Under the pieces are notes generated by a model that was not told the origin of the DNA, made no database searches, and was given only the letters and a program-made list of their open reading frames with translations. From IMG/VR virus record IMGVR_UViG_3300009151_000513, positions 1-20,412 of that record: a stretch of DNA of 20,412 nucleotides. One strand, 5' to 3'. Source of the DNA: a virus. The position numbers and the translations under genes were made by a program. The stretch's first letter is position 1. Each line of letters begins with the position of its first letter. Shown piece after piece: positions 1 through 8,015 of the stretch.

Positions 1-999
1 GGGGATCAGACTACCCCACTTAATACGGACGCGTTTAATGCGAGCTTTACGGACTGGGCAAAAACAGAGGCGGACAAGCAGGCGATAGCCAAGGCCAACA
101 AGGGTACGCTTGCAAACACCTCATCTTCTGATTTTGTCCCCCAGTACGCTACCGGGGGATACATCACAAAAAAAGCTGAGGGGGGTAGCATTGATACTGC
201 CCCCGTTAAACCTGCGCCAGATGCCGTTACACTTGCGCCAAACTCCAACGTTGAGCCGGAATCCAAACCGGTAGACTCGACAAAGCAGTATAAGGATGTG
301 TTCCAAGATGAACCCTTGGTGGACCGTGTAGGGGAATACCTTGGGGGGTTTAAGGACTTGGTGAAGTACCGTTTATCTGATGGTAAGGGTTTAGATCAGC
401 ACATAACCTACAATAACCAATTGAAGTCCCAGTTCCGTGAAGCATATCCCGAGCTTAAGGATGACAAGCAACGTAGTGGTTTGCTGGATGCAGCGGTTAA
501 GTATGCGGGAGCCTACGACTGGGCGGCACGTCCTAATGTAAGTCCTGAAGATGCGCGGTCCATGGCCCGTGCTTACCAACTCTATGACTACAACACCAGC
601 GACCGTACTCCGTCGAATGAGCTGTCTGACTACTACCGCAATCTGGCAGGTGTAGAGCAGGGCATTAAGCACAGAGCGGAAGGCCGTCGGTTAAGCGAGT
701 CGGAGTTGATGAAAGAAGCGCTTAACTACGCGATATCGCAGACTGGTGGCAATATGCCATTGACCCGACCAGAGCTATGGAATCGGGAATACGAAAAAGG
801 TATGAAGACGAAAAAAGCTGACGGCGGCCTGATCAGAAAGTACGACGAAGGTGGTGATGTCTCGCCAATGAGCTACGACGAGTTAGCGGCGCAGATGCAG
901 AGGGTTGGTGAAGCGCCGAGAGAGGCCCAGACCCCTGAATCGCGGACCACGGTCCGGGAACAGACTGAAAGCGCGAAGATGCTGGAGCGTGTACAATAA
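1..999 (+). CDS. Probable virion-associated protein, 3' part (cut by window start)
   Basis: The reading frame is open from the first base and ends at TAA 997-999, so this is the C-terminal 332 residues of a longer protein. The GTG at 298 is not needed as a start because the frame continues upstream of it. The visible part is hydrophilic and helical, with no membrane segment. It carries two clusters of a Gly-Gly motif, around TGGYITKKAEGGSI (about residues 50-63) and KADGGLIRKYDEGGDV (about residues 272-287). Similar motifs occur in two small proteins later in the window. It lies directly upstream of the portal, where related phages often encode large structural or ejected proteins. No enzymatic motif is visible. 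A virion or ejection role is inferred from position only. Confidence 0.7.
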   Translation, partial: GDQTTPLNTDAFNASFTDWAKTEADKQAIAKANKGTLANTSSSDFVPQYATGGYITKKAEGGSIDTAPVKPAPDAVTLAPNSNVEPESKPVDSTKQYKDVFQDEPLVDRVGEYLGGFKDLVKYRLSDGKGLDQHITYNNQLKSQFREAYPELKDDKQRSGLLDAAVKYAGAYDWAARPNVSPEDARSMARAYQLYDYNTSDRTPSNELSDYYRNLAGVEQGIKHRAEGRRLSESELMKEALNYAISQTGGNMPLTRPELWNREYEKGMKTKKADGGLIRKYDEGGDVSPMSYDELAAQMQRVGEAPREAQTPESRTTVREQTESAKMLERVQ

Positions 1000-1026
1000 C
1001 CGCAAATATATTTAAAGGATACGAAG

Positions 1027-3384
1027 ATGCCGATAGATAGGGCTGTCAACTTAGCACCTAATTCTGACTTGCTTGAAGGCACCAGTGAGTCGCCAGATAT
1101 CGAGATCGTTCTTGAGGACGATGGCAGCGCTACTATTGAGCTAGGGGAAGACGACGAAGATGATGTTGGCTTTTACGGCAACATCGCAGAAGTTATAGAT
1201 GACGGGGACCTTGGTCGGATATCCATGGACCTGATGGCATTGTTTGAGGCCGACAAGTCTAGCCGTTCCGATTGGGAACAGATGTACTCCAAGGGCCTTG
1301 AGCTATTGGGCTTGAAGATTGAAGAGCGTACCAAACCCTTCCGTGGCGCGGCGGGCGCGGTCCATCCGATGCTGACTGAGGCAATTGTTCAGTTCCAAGC
1401 ACAGGCATTTAAGGAGTTGATGCCTGCCAGTGGTCCGGTACGTACTCAGATCGTGGGCAAAGAGACTTTAGATAAGGTCCAACAAGCTTCACGCGTACAA
1501 GATTTCATGAATTATCAGATTACTTCGGTAATGAAGGAATACACCCCGGAGTTTGACCAGCTTCTTTTCTACACGGGCTACGGCGGATCGACTTTCAAAA
1601 AGGTTTATTACGACGAACAGATAGGCCGTATGGTCAGTCGGTTAGTTCTGCCCGACGATATGTATATCCCGTATAACGGTTCAAGTGTTATTTCGGAATG
1701 TCCGCGTCTGACTCACCGCATTTCCATGGATACCAACGAGCTTCGCAAGCGTATTGTCGCGGGTGAATACCTTGATGTGATGATAGACGCCAAGGCAACA
1801 CCGTCTTACGCCAACCAGATACGTTATTCCATTGATAAAGCTACGGGTGTTGTGCAAACAGGCTCCCCGGAAGAAGCTTTTCTATTGGAATTCCAAGTGT
1901 CGTTGGATATTCCGGGCTTTGAGGACATGGATGATGACGATGAGCCGACTGGAATTAAGCTCCCTTACGTAGTTACCATTGACGAAGCCAGTGCAAGGGT
2001 AATTGGTGTACGTCGTAACTGGGTAGAAGGGGATGAAAAGAAACGTCGTCGTGAATATTTTGTTCATTACGTATTGGTTGAGGGCCTTGGTGCGTATGGC
2101 TTGGGCTTTGTTCACCTGATCGGTGGTCTTTCTAAGACTGCAACCAGTGCATTACGTCAATTGTTAGACGCGGGTACGCTGTCTAACCTTCCTGCGGGCT
2201 TTAAAGCCAAGGGTGCGCGCATCGCGGACGACGATACGCCGATCCAACCGGGCGAATGGCGTGATATTGATGCCGGTGGGGCAGAACTTTCGTCTTCCTT
2301 GCTGCCTTTGCCCTACAAAGAGCCATCACAAACGCTATTTCAGCTACTGGGCTTTACGGTTGACGCGGGTAAACGTCTGGCTAGTACGGCGGACATGCAG
2401 GTAGGGGACGGAAATCAGCAGGCAGCGGTAGGTACTACGATTGCATTGCTTGAAAGGGGTTCGATGGTGATGTCTGCCATCCATAAGCGCCTATATTACG
2501 CCCAGACCCAAGAGTTTGAGATGCTAGCCAAGGGTTTTGGTGAGTATTTGCCTGACGAATACCCTTATGACGTACCGGGCGCTAGTCGCAGGATCAAGAA
2601 ATGTGACTTTGACCACATGGTTGCGATATTGCCAGTGGCTGATCCGAACATTTTCTCTGCTGCCCAACGCATAACGTTGGCACAGACGCAGTTGCAGTTA
2701 GCGCAGTCTGCTCCTCAGATGCATAACATGTACGAAGCGTATTACCGCGTCTACGCGGCAATGAACATCCGTGACATTGATGGCCTCCTGCGCGCGCAGA
2801 GCAATAACCTGCCTAAAGATCCTGCTACTGAGAACGCTGACGTGCTGGAAAACATGGAGCTTAAGGCTTTTGCGGGCCAGCAGCATGATGCGCACATTGC
2901 GGCACATATTATGATGGGCTTATCGGCATTAATGCAGGCTAACCCCATAGGCGGCGTGATATTGTACAAGCACATCATGCAGCATATCCGTTTGAAAGCC
3001 GAAGAAGATACCGAAGCGGAATTGTATGTTGAATACGGGTCGGATCCAGACCACATGGTCTCTGACTTGCAGCGCGAAGGCATGATATCGTTGAAGATTG
3101 CGCAGTTCATGCAGGAGATGCGGGCGCTTCAGGATAAGTTAGCCAATCCCGGTGGTGGTGGCCAAGATCCGATTGTTGCGTTGAAAGCACAGGAGCTTCA
3201 GCAGCGTGCAGCGAAGGATCAGGCAGATATCAAGTTGAAGGAAGAAGGCTTGCAGCTTGATCAGTCTAAGATTGCGCAGAACGAAAAAGCTAATCAAGAA
3301 CGGATTGCATCACAGCAGAAGGTTGCTCAGATGCGAACAGGTGTTGCACTGCAGCGGATAAACCAACCGCGTAAAGGAGGCTAA
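1027..3384 (+). CDS. Portal protein
   Basis: 785 residues, the size expected for a podovirus-type portal. The portal forms the dodecameric ring at one capsid vertex through which DNA is packaged and ejected, and it nucleates head assembly. The first 60 or so residues are very acidic (runs of D/E around 30-46). The core then contains RGAAGAVHP (106-114) and QAQAFKELMPASGPV (124-138), which I recall from portals of environmental podoviruses. The last 90 or so residues are Q/K/A-rich and likely coiled coil, matching the helical barrel of long portals. The start ATG has a good site (TTTAAAGGA at 1011-1019). The gene is followed by small head genes, a scaffold and the capsid gene, the usual order. 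The terminase genes must lie outside the window. Identification is by pattern and synteny. Confidence 0.87.
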   Translation: MPIDRAVNLAPNSDLLEGTSESPDIEIVLEDDGSATIELGEDDEDDVGFYGNIAEVIDDGDLGRISMDLMALFEADKSSRSDWEQMYSKGLELLGLKIEERTKPFRGAAGAVHPMLTEAIVQFQAQAFKELMPASGPVRTQIVGKETLDKVQQASRVQDFMNYQITSVMKEYTPEFDQLLFYTGYGGSTFKKVYYDEQIGRMVSRLVLPDDMYIPYNGSSVISECPRLTHRISMDTNELRKRIVAGEYLDVMIDAKATPSYANQIRYSIDKATGVVQTGSPEEAFLLEFQVSLDIPGFEDMDDDDEPTGIKLPYVVTIDEASARVIGVRRNWVEGDEKKRRREYFVHYVLVEGLGAYGLGFVHLIGGLSKTATSALRQLLDAGTLSNLPAGFKAKGARIADDDTPIQPGEWRDIDAGGAELSSSLLPLPYKEPSQTLFQLLGFTVDAGKRLASTADMQVGDGNQQAAVGTTIALLERGSMVMSAIHKRLYYAQTQEFEMLAKGFGEYLPDEYPYDVPGASRRIKKCDFDHMVAILPVADPNIFSAAQRITLAQTQLQLAQSAPQMHNMYEAYYRVYAAMNIRDIDGLLRAQSNNLPKDPATENADVLENMELKAFAGQQHDAHIAAHIMMGLSALMQANPIGGVILYKHIMQHIRLKAEEDTEAELYVEYGSDPDHMVSDLQREGMISLKIAQFMQEMRALQDKLANPGGGGQDPIVALKAQELQQRAAKDQADIKLKEEGLQLDQSKIAQNEKANQERIASQQKVAQMRTGVALQRINQPRKGG

Positions 3385-3385
3385 G

Positions 3386-3658
3386 ATGCCACTTAAGAAA
3401 GGGTCCAGTCCCAAGACTATTAGCAAAAACATCAGCGAAGTTATGGGTGCTTACAAAGAAAAGGGCAAGATCGGTACTAGTACGCCAAATAGCAAAGCCA
3501 AAGCGCAGAAACAGGCTATTGCGATTGCCCTTTCTACTGCGGGTAAGTCGAACAAGATGAAAGAGGGGGGCAAAGTTATAAGCCGTCCTAAGGGCCGTCA
3601 GGGTCCAAGTATGATTGTTAAAAAACGTGACGGAAACAATCCAGTAAAGATATACTGA
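3386..3658 (+). CDS. Small basic conserved phage protein with KGG-type tail
   Basis: 90 residues, strongly basic. The N-terminal half (PLKKGSSPKTISKNISEVM, then GKIGTSTP and KAQKQAIAIALSTAGK) matches a pattern I recall from many phage genomes, where a helix with QAIAIALS is followed by a Lys-rich tail, similar to the DUF6496 type. The C-terminal part contains MKEGGKVISRPKGRQG, one of several Gly-Gly/Val motifs in this window. AAAGGAGG (3374-3381) is a near-perfect ribosome site, and the start lies one base after the portal stop, so translation is probably coupled. Function is unknown. Nucleic-acid binding or capsid-interior packing is possible from the charge. No catalytic motif is visible. 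Confidence 0.8.
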   Translation: MPLKKGSSPKTISKNISEVMGAYKEKGKIGTSTPNSKAKAQKQAIAIALSTAGKSNKMKEGGKVISRPKGRQGPSMIVKKRDGNNPVKIY

Positions 3659-3716
3659 CAGTTGCTCCAGCCTCCAGACAGTGGCTTATAACCGTCTGCT
3701 TTTCATGGGAAACACC

Positions 3717-3908
3717 ATGCTCGAATTTGCAGAAAAGATATTGCGAGAGATTCGCAAGCTACAGCAGGACTCCGAAGCAATCGTGCTCAATGGCACCATT
3801 GCTGATATGGAACGCTACCGTTTCATGATGGGTCGTCTGGAAGGCATAAAATTAACAGAAGCCCTTATCAAACATGAATTAGATAAGAGGTCTAAAGATG
3901 ATTTTTAA
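3717..3908 (+). CDS. Small helical conserved phage protein
   Basis: 63 residues from ATG 3717 (MLEFAEKILREIRKLQ). The frame is open further upstream, with GTG at 3681 and ATG at 3705, but neither has a ribosome site. Only 3717 has a weak one (GGGA 3707-3710), and the conserved-looking sequence begins there. The protein is predicted all-helical and amphipathic, with LREIRKLQQDSEAIVLNG and YRFMMGRLEGIKL as its most distinctive stretches. I recall this as a common small protein between portal and scaffold in environmental podoviruses, of unknown role. Its last 11 bases overlap the next gene, so the two are probably co-translated. There is no membrane segment or Cys motif. Confidence 0.72.
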   Translation: MLEFAEKILREIRKLQQDSEAIVLNGTIADMERYRFMMGRLEGIKLTEALIKHELDKRSKDDF

Positions 3909-4389
3909 CCCACCAGAGGACGTGCAGATGGAAGAACCAAAGTTAACGGCATTGGAACAGCAATGGAAGGAGGCAGCAGAGAATGCACCGCCAACCCTTG
4001 ATGATGCTTACGATGAGGATGGCAAGGTCGATATCGACAAGATTGCCGATTCCGTTTTAAACATGATCCCCCACCCAACCGGATGGCGTATTGCCATTCT
4101 TCCCTTCAGGGGAAGCAAAAGCTCCAAGGGTGGCATTCTGCTATCTGATGAAACTCAAAAACGTACACAGCTTGCGACTAATTGTGGCTATGTGCTGCGT
4201 ATGGGGAATCTTGCGTACTCTGACCAAGAGAAGTTTCCAGACGGTCCGTGGTGCAAGGTTGGCGATTGGATCATCTTTGGGAAGTATGCGGGTTCGCGTA
4301 TTCAGATCGACGGTGGTGAAATCCGGCTGTTAAACGATGATGAAATCTTGGGGCTGATTAACGACCCTAAAGACATCTTGCACATGTGA
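3898..4389 (+). CDS. GroES-like co-chaperonin
   Basis: 163 residues. A helical, acidic N-terminal extension (1-55) precedes a Cpn10-like domain (about 58-150). PTGWRIAILPF is the first strand. SKGGILL (76-82) aligns with the GroES mobile loop, whose GGIVL tip docks on GroEL. VGDWIIFGKYAGSRIQIDGGEIRLLNDDEILG forms the closing strands typical of GroES. An insertion between the mobile loop and the VGD strand contains FPDGPWCK. The position between portal and scaffold suggests a role in folding the capsid protein with host GroEL, as T4 gp31 does. GroEL binding is inferred. ATG 3898 overlaps the previous gene by 11 bases. ATG 3928, with GAGG upstream, is an alternative start that would shorten the extension by 10 residues. 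Confidence 0.85.
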   Translation: MIFNPPEDVQMEEPKLTALEQQWKEAAENAPPTLDDAYDEDGKVDIDKIADSVLNMIPHPTGWRIAILPFRGSKSSKGGILLSDETQKRTQLATNCGYVLRMGNLAYSDQEKFPDGPWCKVGDWIIFGKYAGSRIQIDGGEIRLLNDDEILGLINDPKDILHM

Positions 4390-4399
4390 GGAGCAGATT

Positions 4400-5317
4400 A
4401 TGAACGAGCAACAAGAATTTAAGATAGGCGATGACGAGGAACCGGCTACCGTTGAGATGAACGATGATGGTTCTAACGCTGTTATTACGACAATGGAAGA
4501 GACCCCCCTTGTTGAGGTGGAGCAGCAACAGGCTAAACCTAAAAAAGACGAGCTAGATCAATACAGTGACAAGGTTCAGCGCCGTATTGACAAGCTGACA
4601 TCCCGTTTGCGGGAGACCCAGCGTCGTGAAGAGGCGGCTGTTGAGTATGCCAGAAACGCGCATAATAAGGCTGAAGAGCTTGAGCGTCGGTTCCAGCAAA
4701 CGGATGCTGATCGTTTGACTGAAGCTAAAAGCCGGGTAGAGACTCAGGTTGTAGCACTCAAGCAGATCATCAAGAAGGCTCGTGAAGAGTACGACATTGA
4801 TACTGAGACTGAGGCCCAGCAGCGTCTGACTAGTATGGTGATGGACCAGCAGCGGATATCCGAAGCTACGGCCTATCGTCAACAGACCATGGCCCGTCAG
4901 GCTGCCCCACAACCACAGTATCAACAGCCCCAGCAACAACAACGTTCCCAAGTAGACCCACAGGCAGAAGAGTGGGCCGAACGTAATACATGGTTTGGCA
5001 CCAACCCAACCATGACGGGGGCTGTAAGAGGGATTCATCTTGACTTGGTCCAAAAAGAAGGGTTTGACCCACAGTCAGAGGAGTACTATGATGAAATAGA
5101 TCGTAGGATGCGCGACATCTTCCCAAGGGAACTTAAAGCGACCTCGCAACAAAACAACAGGAATAGCCGTCCCGTGCAGACGGTAGCCCCTGCAACCCGA
5201 TCTTCGGGCGTCAATAGTTCCGCACGCCGCACTGTCCGGTTAAACCCGAGTCAGGTTGCAATAGCTAAAAAACTTGGTGTTCCGCTTGAGGAATACGCCA
5301 AATACGTTAAGGAGTAA
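4400..5317 (+). CDS. Capsid scaffolding protein
   Basis: 305 residues, with the composition expected of a scaffold. The N-terminus is acidic and disordered (1-50). A long charged coiled coil follows (about 52-165, with SDKVQRRIDKLTSRLRE at its start). Next is a Gln/Pro-rich linker (about 170-190), a segment with EEWAERNTWFGTNPTM, and a short basic C-terminal helix-turn-helix-like end (NPSQVAIAKKLGVPLEEYAKY). In known phages the basic scaffold C-terminus binds coat protein. Scaffold is incorporated into the procapsid and leaves or is degraded before DNA packaging. The gene has a GAGGAG site (4387-4392) and lies upstream of the capsid gene in the standard order. Assignment is by composition, remembered family pattern and position. 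Confidence 0.85.
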   Translation: MNEQQEFKIGDDEEPATVEMNDDGSNAVITTMEETPLVEVEQQQAKPKKDELDQYSDKVQRRIDKLTSRLRETQRREEAAVEYARNAHNKAEELERRFQQTDADRLTEAKSRVETQVVALKQIIKKAREEYDIDTETEAQQRLTSMVMDQQRISEATAYRQQTMARQAAPQPQYQQPQQQQRSQVDPQAEEWAERNTWFGTNPTMTGAVRGIHLDLVQKEGFDPQSEEYYDEIDRRMRDIFPRELKATSQQNNRNSRPVQTVAPATRSSGVNSSARRTVRLNPSQVAIAKKLGVPLEEYAKYVKE

Positions 5318-5320
5318 GAT

Positions 5321-5806
5321 ATGACTGACACTATTTCTGTACCAAAACTTAATCGCAGCCCACGTACTAGTGAAACTAGAGAAACAACTGCGCGTCGGAA
5401 ATCTTGGGCACCTCCTTCACGTTTGGATGCACCCCCTGCACCCGAAGGGTTTAAACATCGATGGATTAGATCCGAAGCCGGTGGAATGGATGATCGTATA
5501 AACGTACAGGCTAAAATCCGTGAGGGGTATGAGCTGGTCCGTGGTGACGAGTATCCAGACTTTGCTGGTCAATCGGTTGACGCAGGTAAAAATACCGGCG
5601 TTATCGGTGTTGGTGCTCTTTTATTGGCAAGGATTCCGAATGAAACAGCGGAAGAACGACGGTCCTACTACAGCGCCCGTACCCAAGATCAACTTAAAGC
5701 TGTCGATAATGACCTGTTAAAGTCGAATGCACATTCGTCTATGAAAATTAACCGGCCCGAACGACAGTCCCGCGTAAGCATCGGCGGCCCCAAAGCCACC
5801 GAATAA
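5321..5806 (+). CDS. Conserved head-module protein, unknown function
   Basis: 161 residues, soluble, no membrane segment. The conserved-looking core runs from KSWAPPSRLDAPPAPEG (about 28-44) through RWIRSE and REGYELVRGDEYPD (about 67-80), GVIGVGALLLARIPNE (about 94-109) and AVDNDLLKSN (about 127-136). I recall this pattern from proteins placed between scaffold and capsid in many environmental podoviruses, never with an assigned role. A minor capsid or assembly factor is inferred from that position alone. AAGGAG at 5309-5314 gives a strong ribosome site for ATG 5321, three bases after the scaffold stop. The N-terminal 30 residues are Ser/Thr/Arg-rich and probably disordered. Confidence 0.78.
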   Translation: MTDTISVPKLNRSPRTSETRETTARRKSWAPPSRLDAPPAPEGFKHRWIRSEAGGMDDRINVQAKIREGYELVRGDEYPDFAGQSVDAGKNTGVIGVGALLLARIPNETAEERRSYYSARTQDQLKAVDNDLLKSNAHSSMKINRPERQSRVSIGGPKATE

Positions 5807-5828
5807 CTCACTTTAAAGGACAAATCAA

Positions 5829-6404
5829 ATGGCAAATGTAAACAATCCCTTTGGGCTTCGGCCCCTTGGTAACTTGTCTGCTACTGGTGGCCAGAAGCAG
5901 TATGGTTATGTAATTGACGACAACCAATCGGGTGCAATTTACCAAGGTGACTTGGTAACACTGATTGGCGGTTATCTTGTTAAATTCGCACCCGGTTCAT
6001 ATAACACTTCTGTTGGGGTGTTTAACGGTTGCTTCTATAACGACCCAACCACACAGAAACCTACTTGGAAAAACTACTATCCGGGCAGCATCAATATCAC
6101 TACCGGCACAATTGTTGCCGAAGTGTTGGATGATCCGAACCAGTTGTATATTATCCAAGCAAGCGCTTCACTAGCACAGACCGATATGGGTAACAACGCA
6201 GACATTTCCGGTTCTACCGGTAGCACTGTGAACGGCATTTCCTATATGGTACTGGACACCACAACTAAGGCTACTACCGCAGCACTTAATCTTAAAATGG
6301 TCGGCATATACGATGTTCCAAGCAATACGTTTGGAAGTTACGTACAAGTCGTCGTTAAGATTAACGAACACCGCTATGGCAGTCCCGGCGTTGCAAGTAC
6401 CTAA
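5829..6404 (+). CDS. Probable capsid accessory (decoration-type) protein
   Basis: 191 residues, beta-rich and without membrane segments. It starts MANVNNPFGLRPLGNLSATG and ends with VVKINEHRYGSPGV. Both ends match a family I recall directly upstream of the major capsid gene in environmental tailed phages. Central features are a strand-rich GDLVTLIGGYLVKFAPGS and YIIQASASLAQTDMGNNADI. The position next to the capsid gene and the high expression signal (TTTAAAGGA, 5813-5821, seven bases before ATG) fit an abundant virion protein such as a capsid decoration or cement protein, but this is inference. Virion proteomics would settle it. Confidence 0.75.
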   Translation: MANVNNPFGLRPLGNLSATGGQKQYGYVIDDNQSGAIYQGDLVTLIGGYLVKFAPGSYNTSVGVFNGCFYNDPTTQKPTWKNYYPGSINITTGTIVAEVLDDPNQLYIIQASASLAQTDMGNNADISGSTGSTVNGISYMVLDTTTKATTAALNLKMVGIYDVPSNTFGSYVQVVVKINEHRYGSPGVAST

Positions 6405-6428
6405 TATTAATTCTAAAGGAGCCTACCC

Positions 6429-7334
6429 ATGGCAATTTCACGCGCACAACTAGTAAAAGAACTTGAACCGGGCCTTAATGCTTTGTTTGGTCTTGAATAC
6501 AAGACCTATCAAAATGAACACGCTGAGATTTACGAAATTGAATCTTCTGAGCGTGCATTTGAAGAAGAAGTAATGCTGTCTGGTTTTGGTGAAGCCCCTG
6601 TTAAAAACGAAGGCGCAGGCGTCGCTTACGATAATGCACAGGAAACCTACACCTCCCGTTACACCCACGAGACTATCGCACTGGCCTTCTCCCTGACTGA
6701 AGAAGCCGTGGAAGATAACCTGTACGACCGTCTTGCTGCTCGTTACACCAAAGCCTTGGCTCGTTCCATGGCTACTACCAAACAGGTAAAAGGTGCTGCC
6801 GTTCTTAACGGCGCATTTACTACCTCAGTTGGTGGTGACGGTGTTGTACTGTGCTCACTGAGCCATCCTACGCTGTCTGTTAACGTGGCTAACACGTTGG
6901 CTACTGCTGCGGATCTTAGCGAAACCTCGCTGGAACAAGCCCTGATCGACATTGCTGCGTTCACTGATGAACGTGGCCTGAAGGTCGCTGTTCAAGGTCT
7001 GAAACTGGTAGTTCCAAAAGAACTGCAGTTCACTTCTGATCGCATCTTGAAGTCTACTCTGCGTACTTCTACTGCAGATAACGACATCAATGCCATCAAG
7101 AACATGGGTCTGGTACCAGAAGGTTACACTGTTAACCATTACCTGACTGACCCAGATGCTTGGTTCGTTCTGACCGATGCGCCTAACGGCATGAAAATGT
7201 TTGAACGCGTAGCTATCAAAACTGGCTTTGAAGGTGACTTCGATACCGGCAACGTTAGGTACAAAGCGAGAGAGCGATATTCGTTTGGCTATAGTGATTT
7301 CCGTGGCATTTTCGGTTCGCCCGGTACTCCGTAA
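6429..7334 (+). CDS. Major capsid protein (Mu gpT-like)
   Basis: 301 residues, with the pattern of the Mu gpT-like HK97-fold capsid proteins of environmental phages. N-terminal MAISRAQLVKELEPGLNALF is followed by the SRYTHETIALAFSLTEEAVEDNLYDR helix region (about 75-100), a segment around LKLVVPKELQFTSDRIL (about 195-211), and the typical end KARERYSFGYSDFRGIFGS. There is no obvious N-terminal pro-region, so a separate scaffold fits. Codon use is more regular than in the neighbours (frequent CGT, CTG, AAC, GGT), as expected for the most expressed gene. AAAGGAG (6415-6421) is a strong ribosome site. The strong terminator immediately after the gene would help define an abundant transcript ending here. 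Confidence 0.9.
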   Translation: MAISRAQLVKELEPGLNALFGLEYKTYQNEHAEIYEIESSERAFEEEVMLSGFGEAPVKNEGAGVAYDNAQETYTSRYTHETIALAFSLTEEAVEDNLYDRLAARYTKALARSMATTKQVKGAAVLNGAFTTSVGGDGVVLCSLSHPTLSVNVANTLATAADLSETSLEQALIDIAAFTDERGLKVAVQGLKLVVPKELQFTSDRILKSTLRTSTADNDINAIKNMGLVPEGYTVNHYLTDPDAWFVLTDAPNGMKMFERVAIKTGFEGDFDTGNVRYKARERYSFGYSDFRGIFGSPGTP

Positions 7335-7358
7335 GTCATTGTGTTATAAGTACTATTT

Positions 7359-7388
7359 GAAAGGGGCTTCGGCCCCTTTCTTTTGTTT
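7359..7388 (+). terminator. Strong intrinsic terminator after the capsid gene
   Basis: A perfect 9-bp stem (7359-7367 with 7372-7380) is closed by a TTCG tetraloop on a C-G pair, the extra-stable cUUCGg type. TTTTGTTT follows at 7381-7388. It lies 25 bases after the capsid stop. Downstream genes would be reached by read-through or by a new promoter. Confidence 0.95.
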
Positions 7389-7392
7389 AAAA

Positions 7393-7432
7393 TATGGCAT
7401 ATGCTAGTTCCAAAGGACTAGTTCATGCCATA
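7393..7432 (+). promoter_or_regulatory. Hairpin enclosing the ribosome site and start of the homing endonuclease
   Basis: TATGGCAT (7393-7400) pairs perfectly with ATGCCATA (7425-7432), which contains the start codon ATG 7425-7427. An inner stem pairs CTAGT (7404-7408) with ACTAG (7417-7421), and CC (7410-7411) with GG (7415-7416), around an AAA loop. The SD sequence AAAGGA (7412-7417) sits in that loop and stem. About 15-16 pairs are possible, counting a G-T wobble at 7403/7422. On a read-through transcript both initiation signals would be masked. The structure is seen in the sequence; its regulatory function is inferred. Confidence 0.75.
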
Positions 7433-8015
7433 CGCCGTTGACCATATTGGTATCTATAAGCTTCGTAACACGGTTACGGGCACTTGTTATGTGGGCCAAT
7501 CTCAGCGGGTTAAGAAGCGTATTCGTGAGCATTTCCGACTACTAAACCTTGAAAAACACCCGAACCCTAAACTGCAGAATTCCTATCTAAAGTATGGCCC
7601 AACGGCCTTTGACTGGAGTCTGGAAGTAGAATGTGCGGATACAGATGATCTAGACCTTATTGAAAATGCTTTCATCTCAAAAGACGCATGGTTTGATGAG
7701 CCTGTATTCTTCAATATTGCGGATTTTGCTAAGGCACCAATGCGGGGCAGGACGCATGGCCCCGAGTCTCGAAAAAGGATTTCGGAAGGCCGTCGAAAAA
7801 CGACCTTTAATTATCAGAGTGAAGAGTACTGCAGTAAGCTAAAAGTTATTAGCACTGGCCGTCACTTCGCTAACCCAGAATTCATTGCAAAAGTTAAGTT
7901 TATAGTAGAAAATTCTGACATGTCGTATGCCGAACGCGGACGTGTCATAGGTACGAACACAAGTAACGTTCGGAAGCTAGCACTCAAATATAATCATTTA
8001 CGAGGAGAACTCTAA
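7425..8015 (+). CDS. Free-standing GIY-YIG homing endonuclease with NUMOD3
   Basis: 196 residues. The GIY-YIG nuclease domain (about 6-98) has GIY at 9-11 and YVG at 22-24. R32, H45 and E80 fall at the same spacings as R27, H40 and E75 of I-TevI, and an Asn near 97 follows, so the active site looks intact. A NUMOD3-type DNA-binding motif is at about 107-121 (RGRTHGPESRKRISEG). A helix-turn-helix-like C-terminus follows (about 150-190). Such enzymes cut an intron-less or insert-less allele and spread by repair. This one lies between the capsid terminator and the next structural gene. Its stop overlaps the next start (TAATG), and its final codons contain that gene's GAGGAG ribosome site. Its start is buried in a hairpin. 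Confidence 0.92.
   Translation: MPYAVDHIGIYKLRNTVTGTCYVGQSQRVKKRIREHFRLLNLEKHPNPKLQNSYLKYGPTAFDWSLEVECADTDDLDLIENAFISKDAWFDEPVFFNIADFAKAPMRGRTHGPESRKRISEGRRKTTFNYQSEEYCSKLKVISTGRHFANPEFIAKVKFIVENSDMSYAERGRVIGTNTSNVRKLALKYNHLRGEL

Noticed and set aside
4553-5053. Minus-strand open frame opposite the scaffold gene (166 codons)
   Set aside because: Leu-rich product arises from antisense of Gln/Glu-rich coding sequence; the scaffold frame has a ribosome site and a family-like pattern.
7381-7424. Promoter between the terminator and the endonuclease
   Set aside because: TATGCT at 7400-7405 resembles a -10 box, but the nearest -35-like sequence (TTGTTT at 7383) is only 11 bases away, too close. 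Not enough to call.
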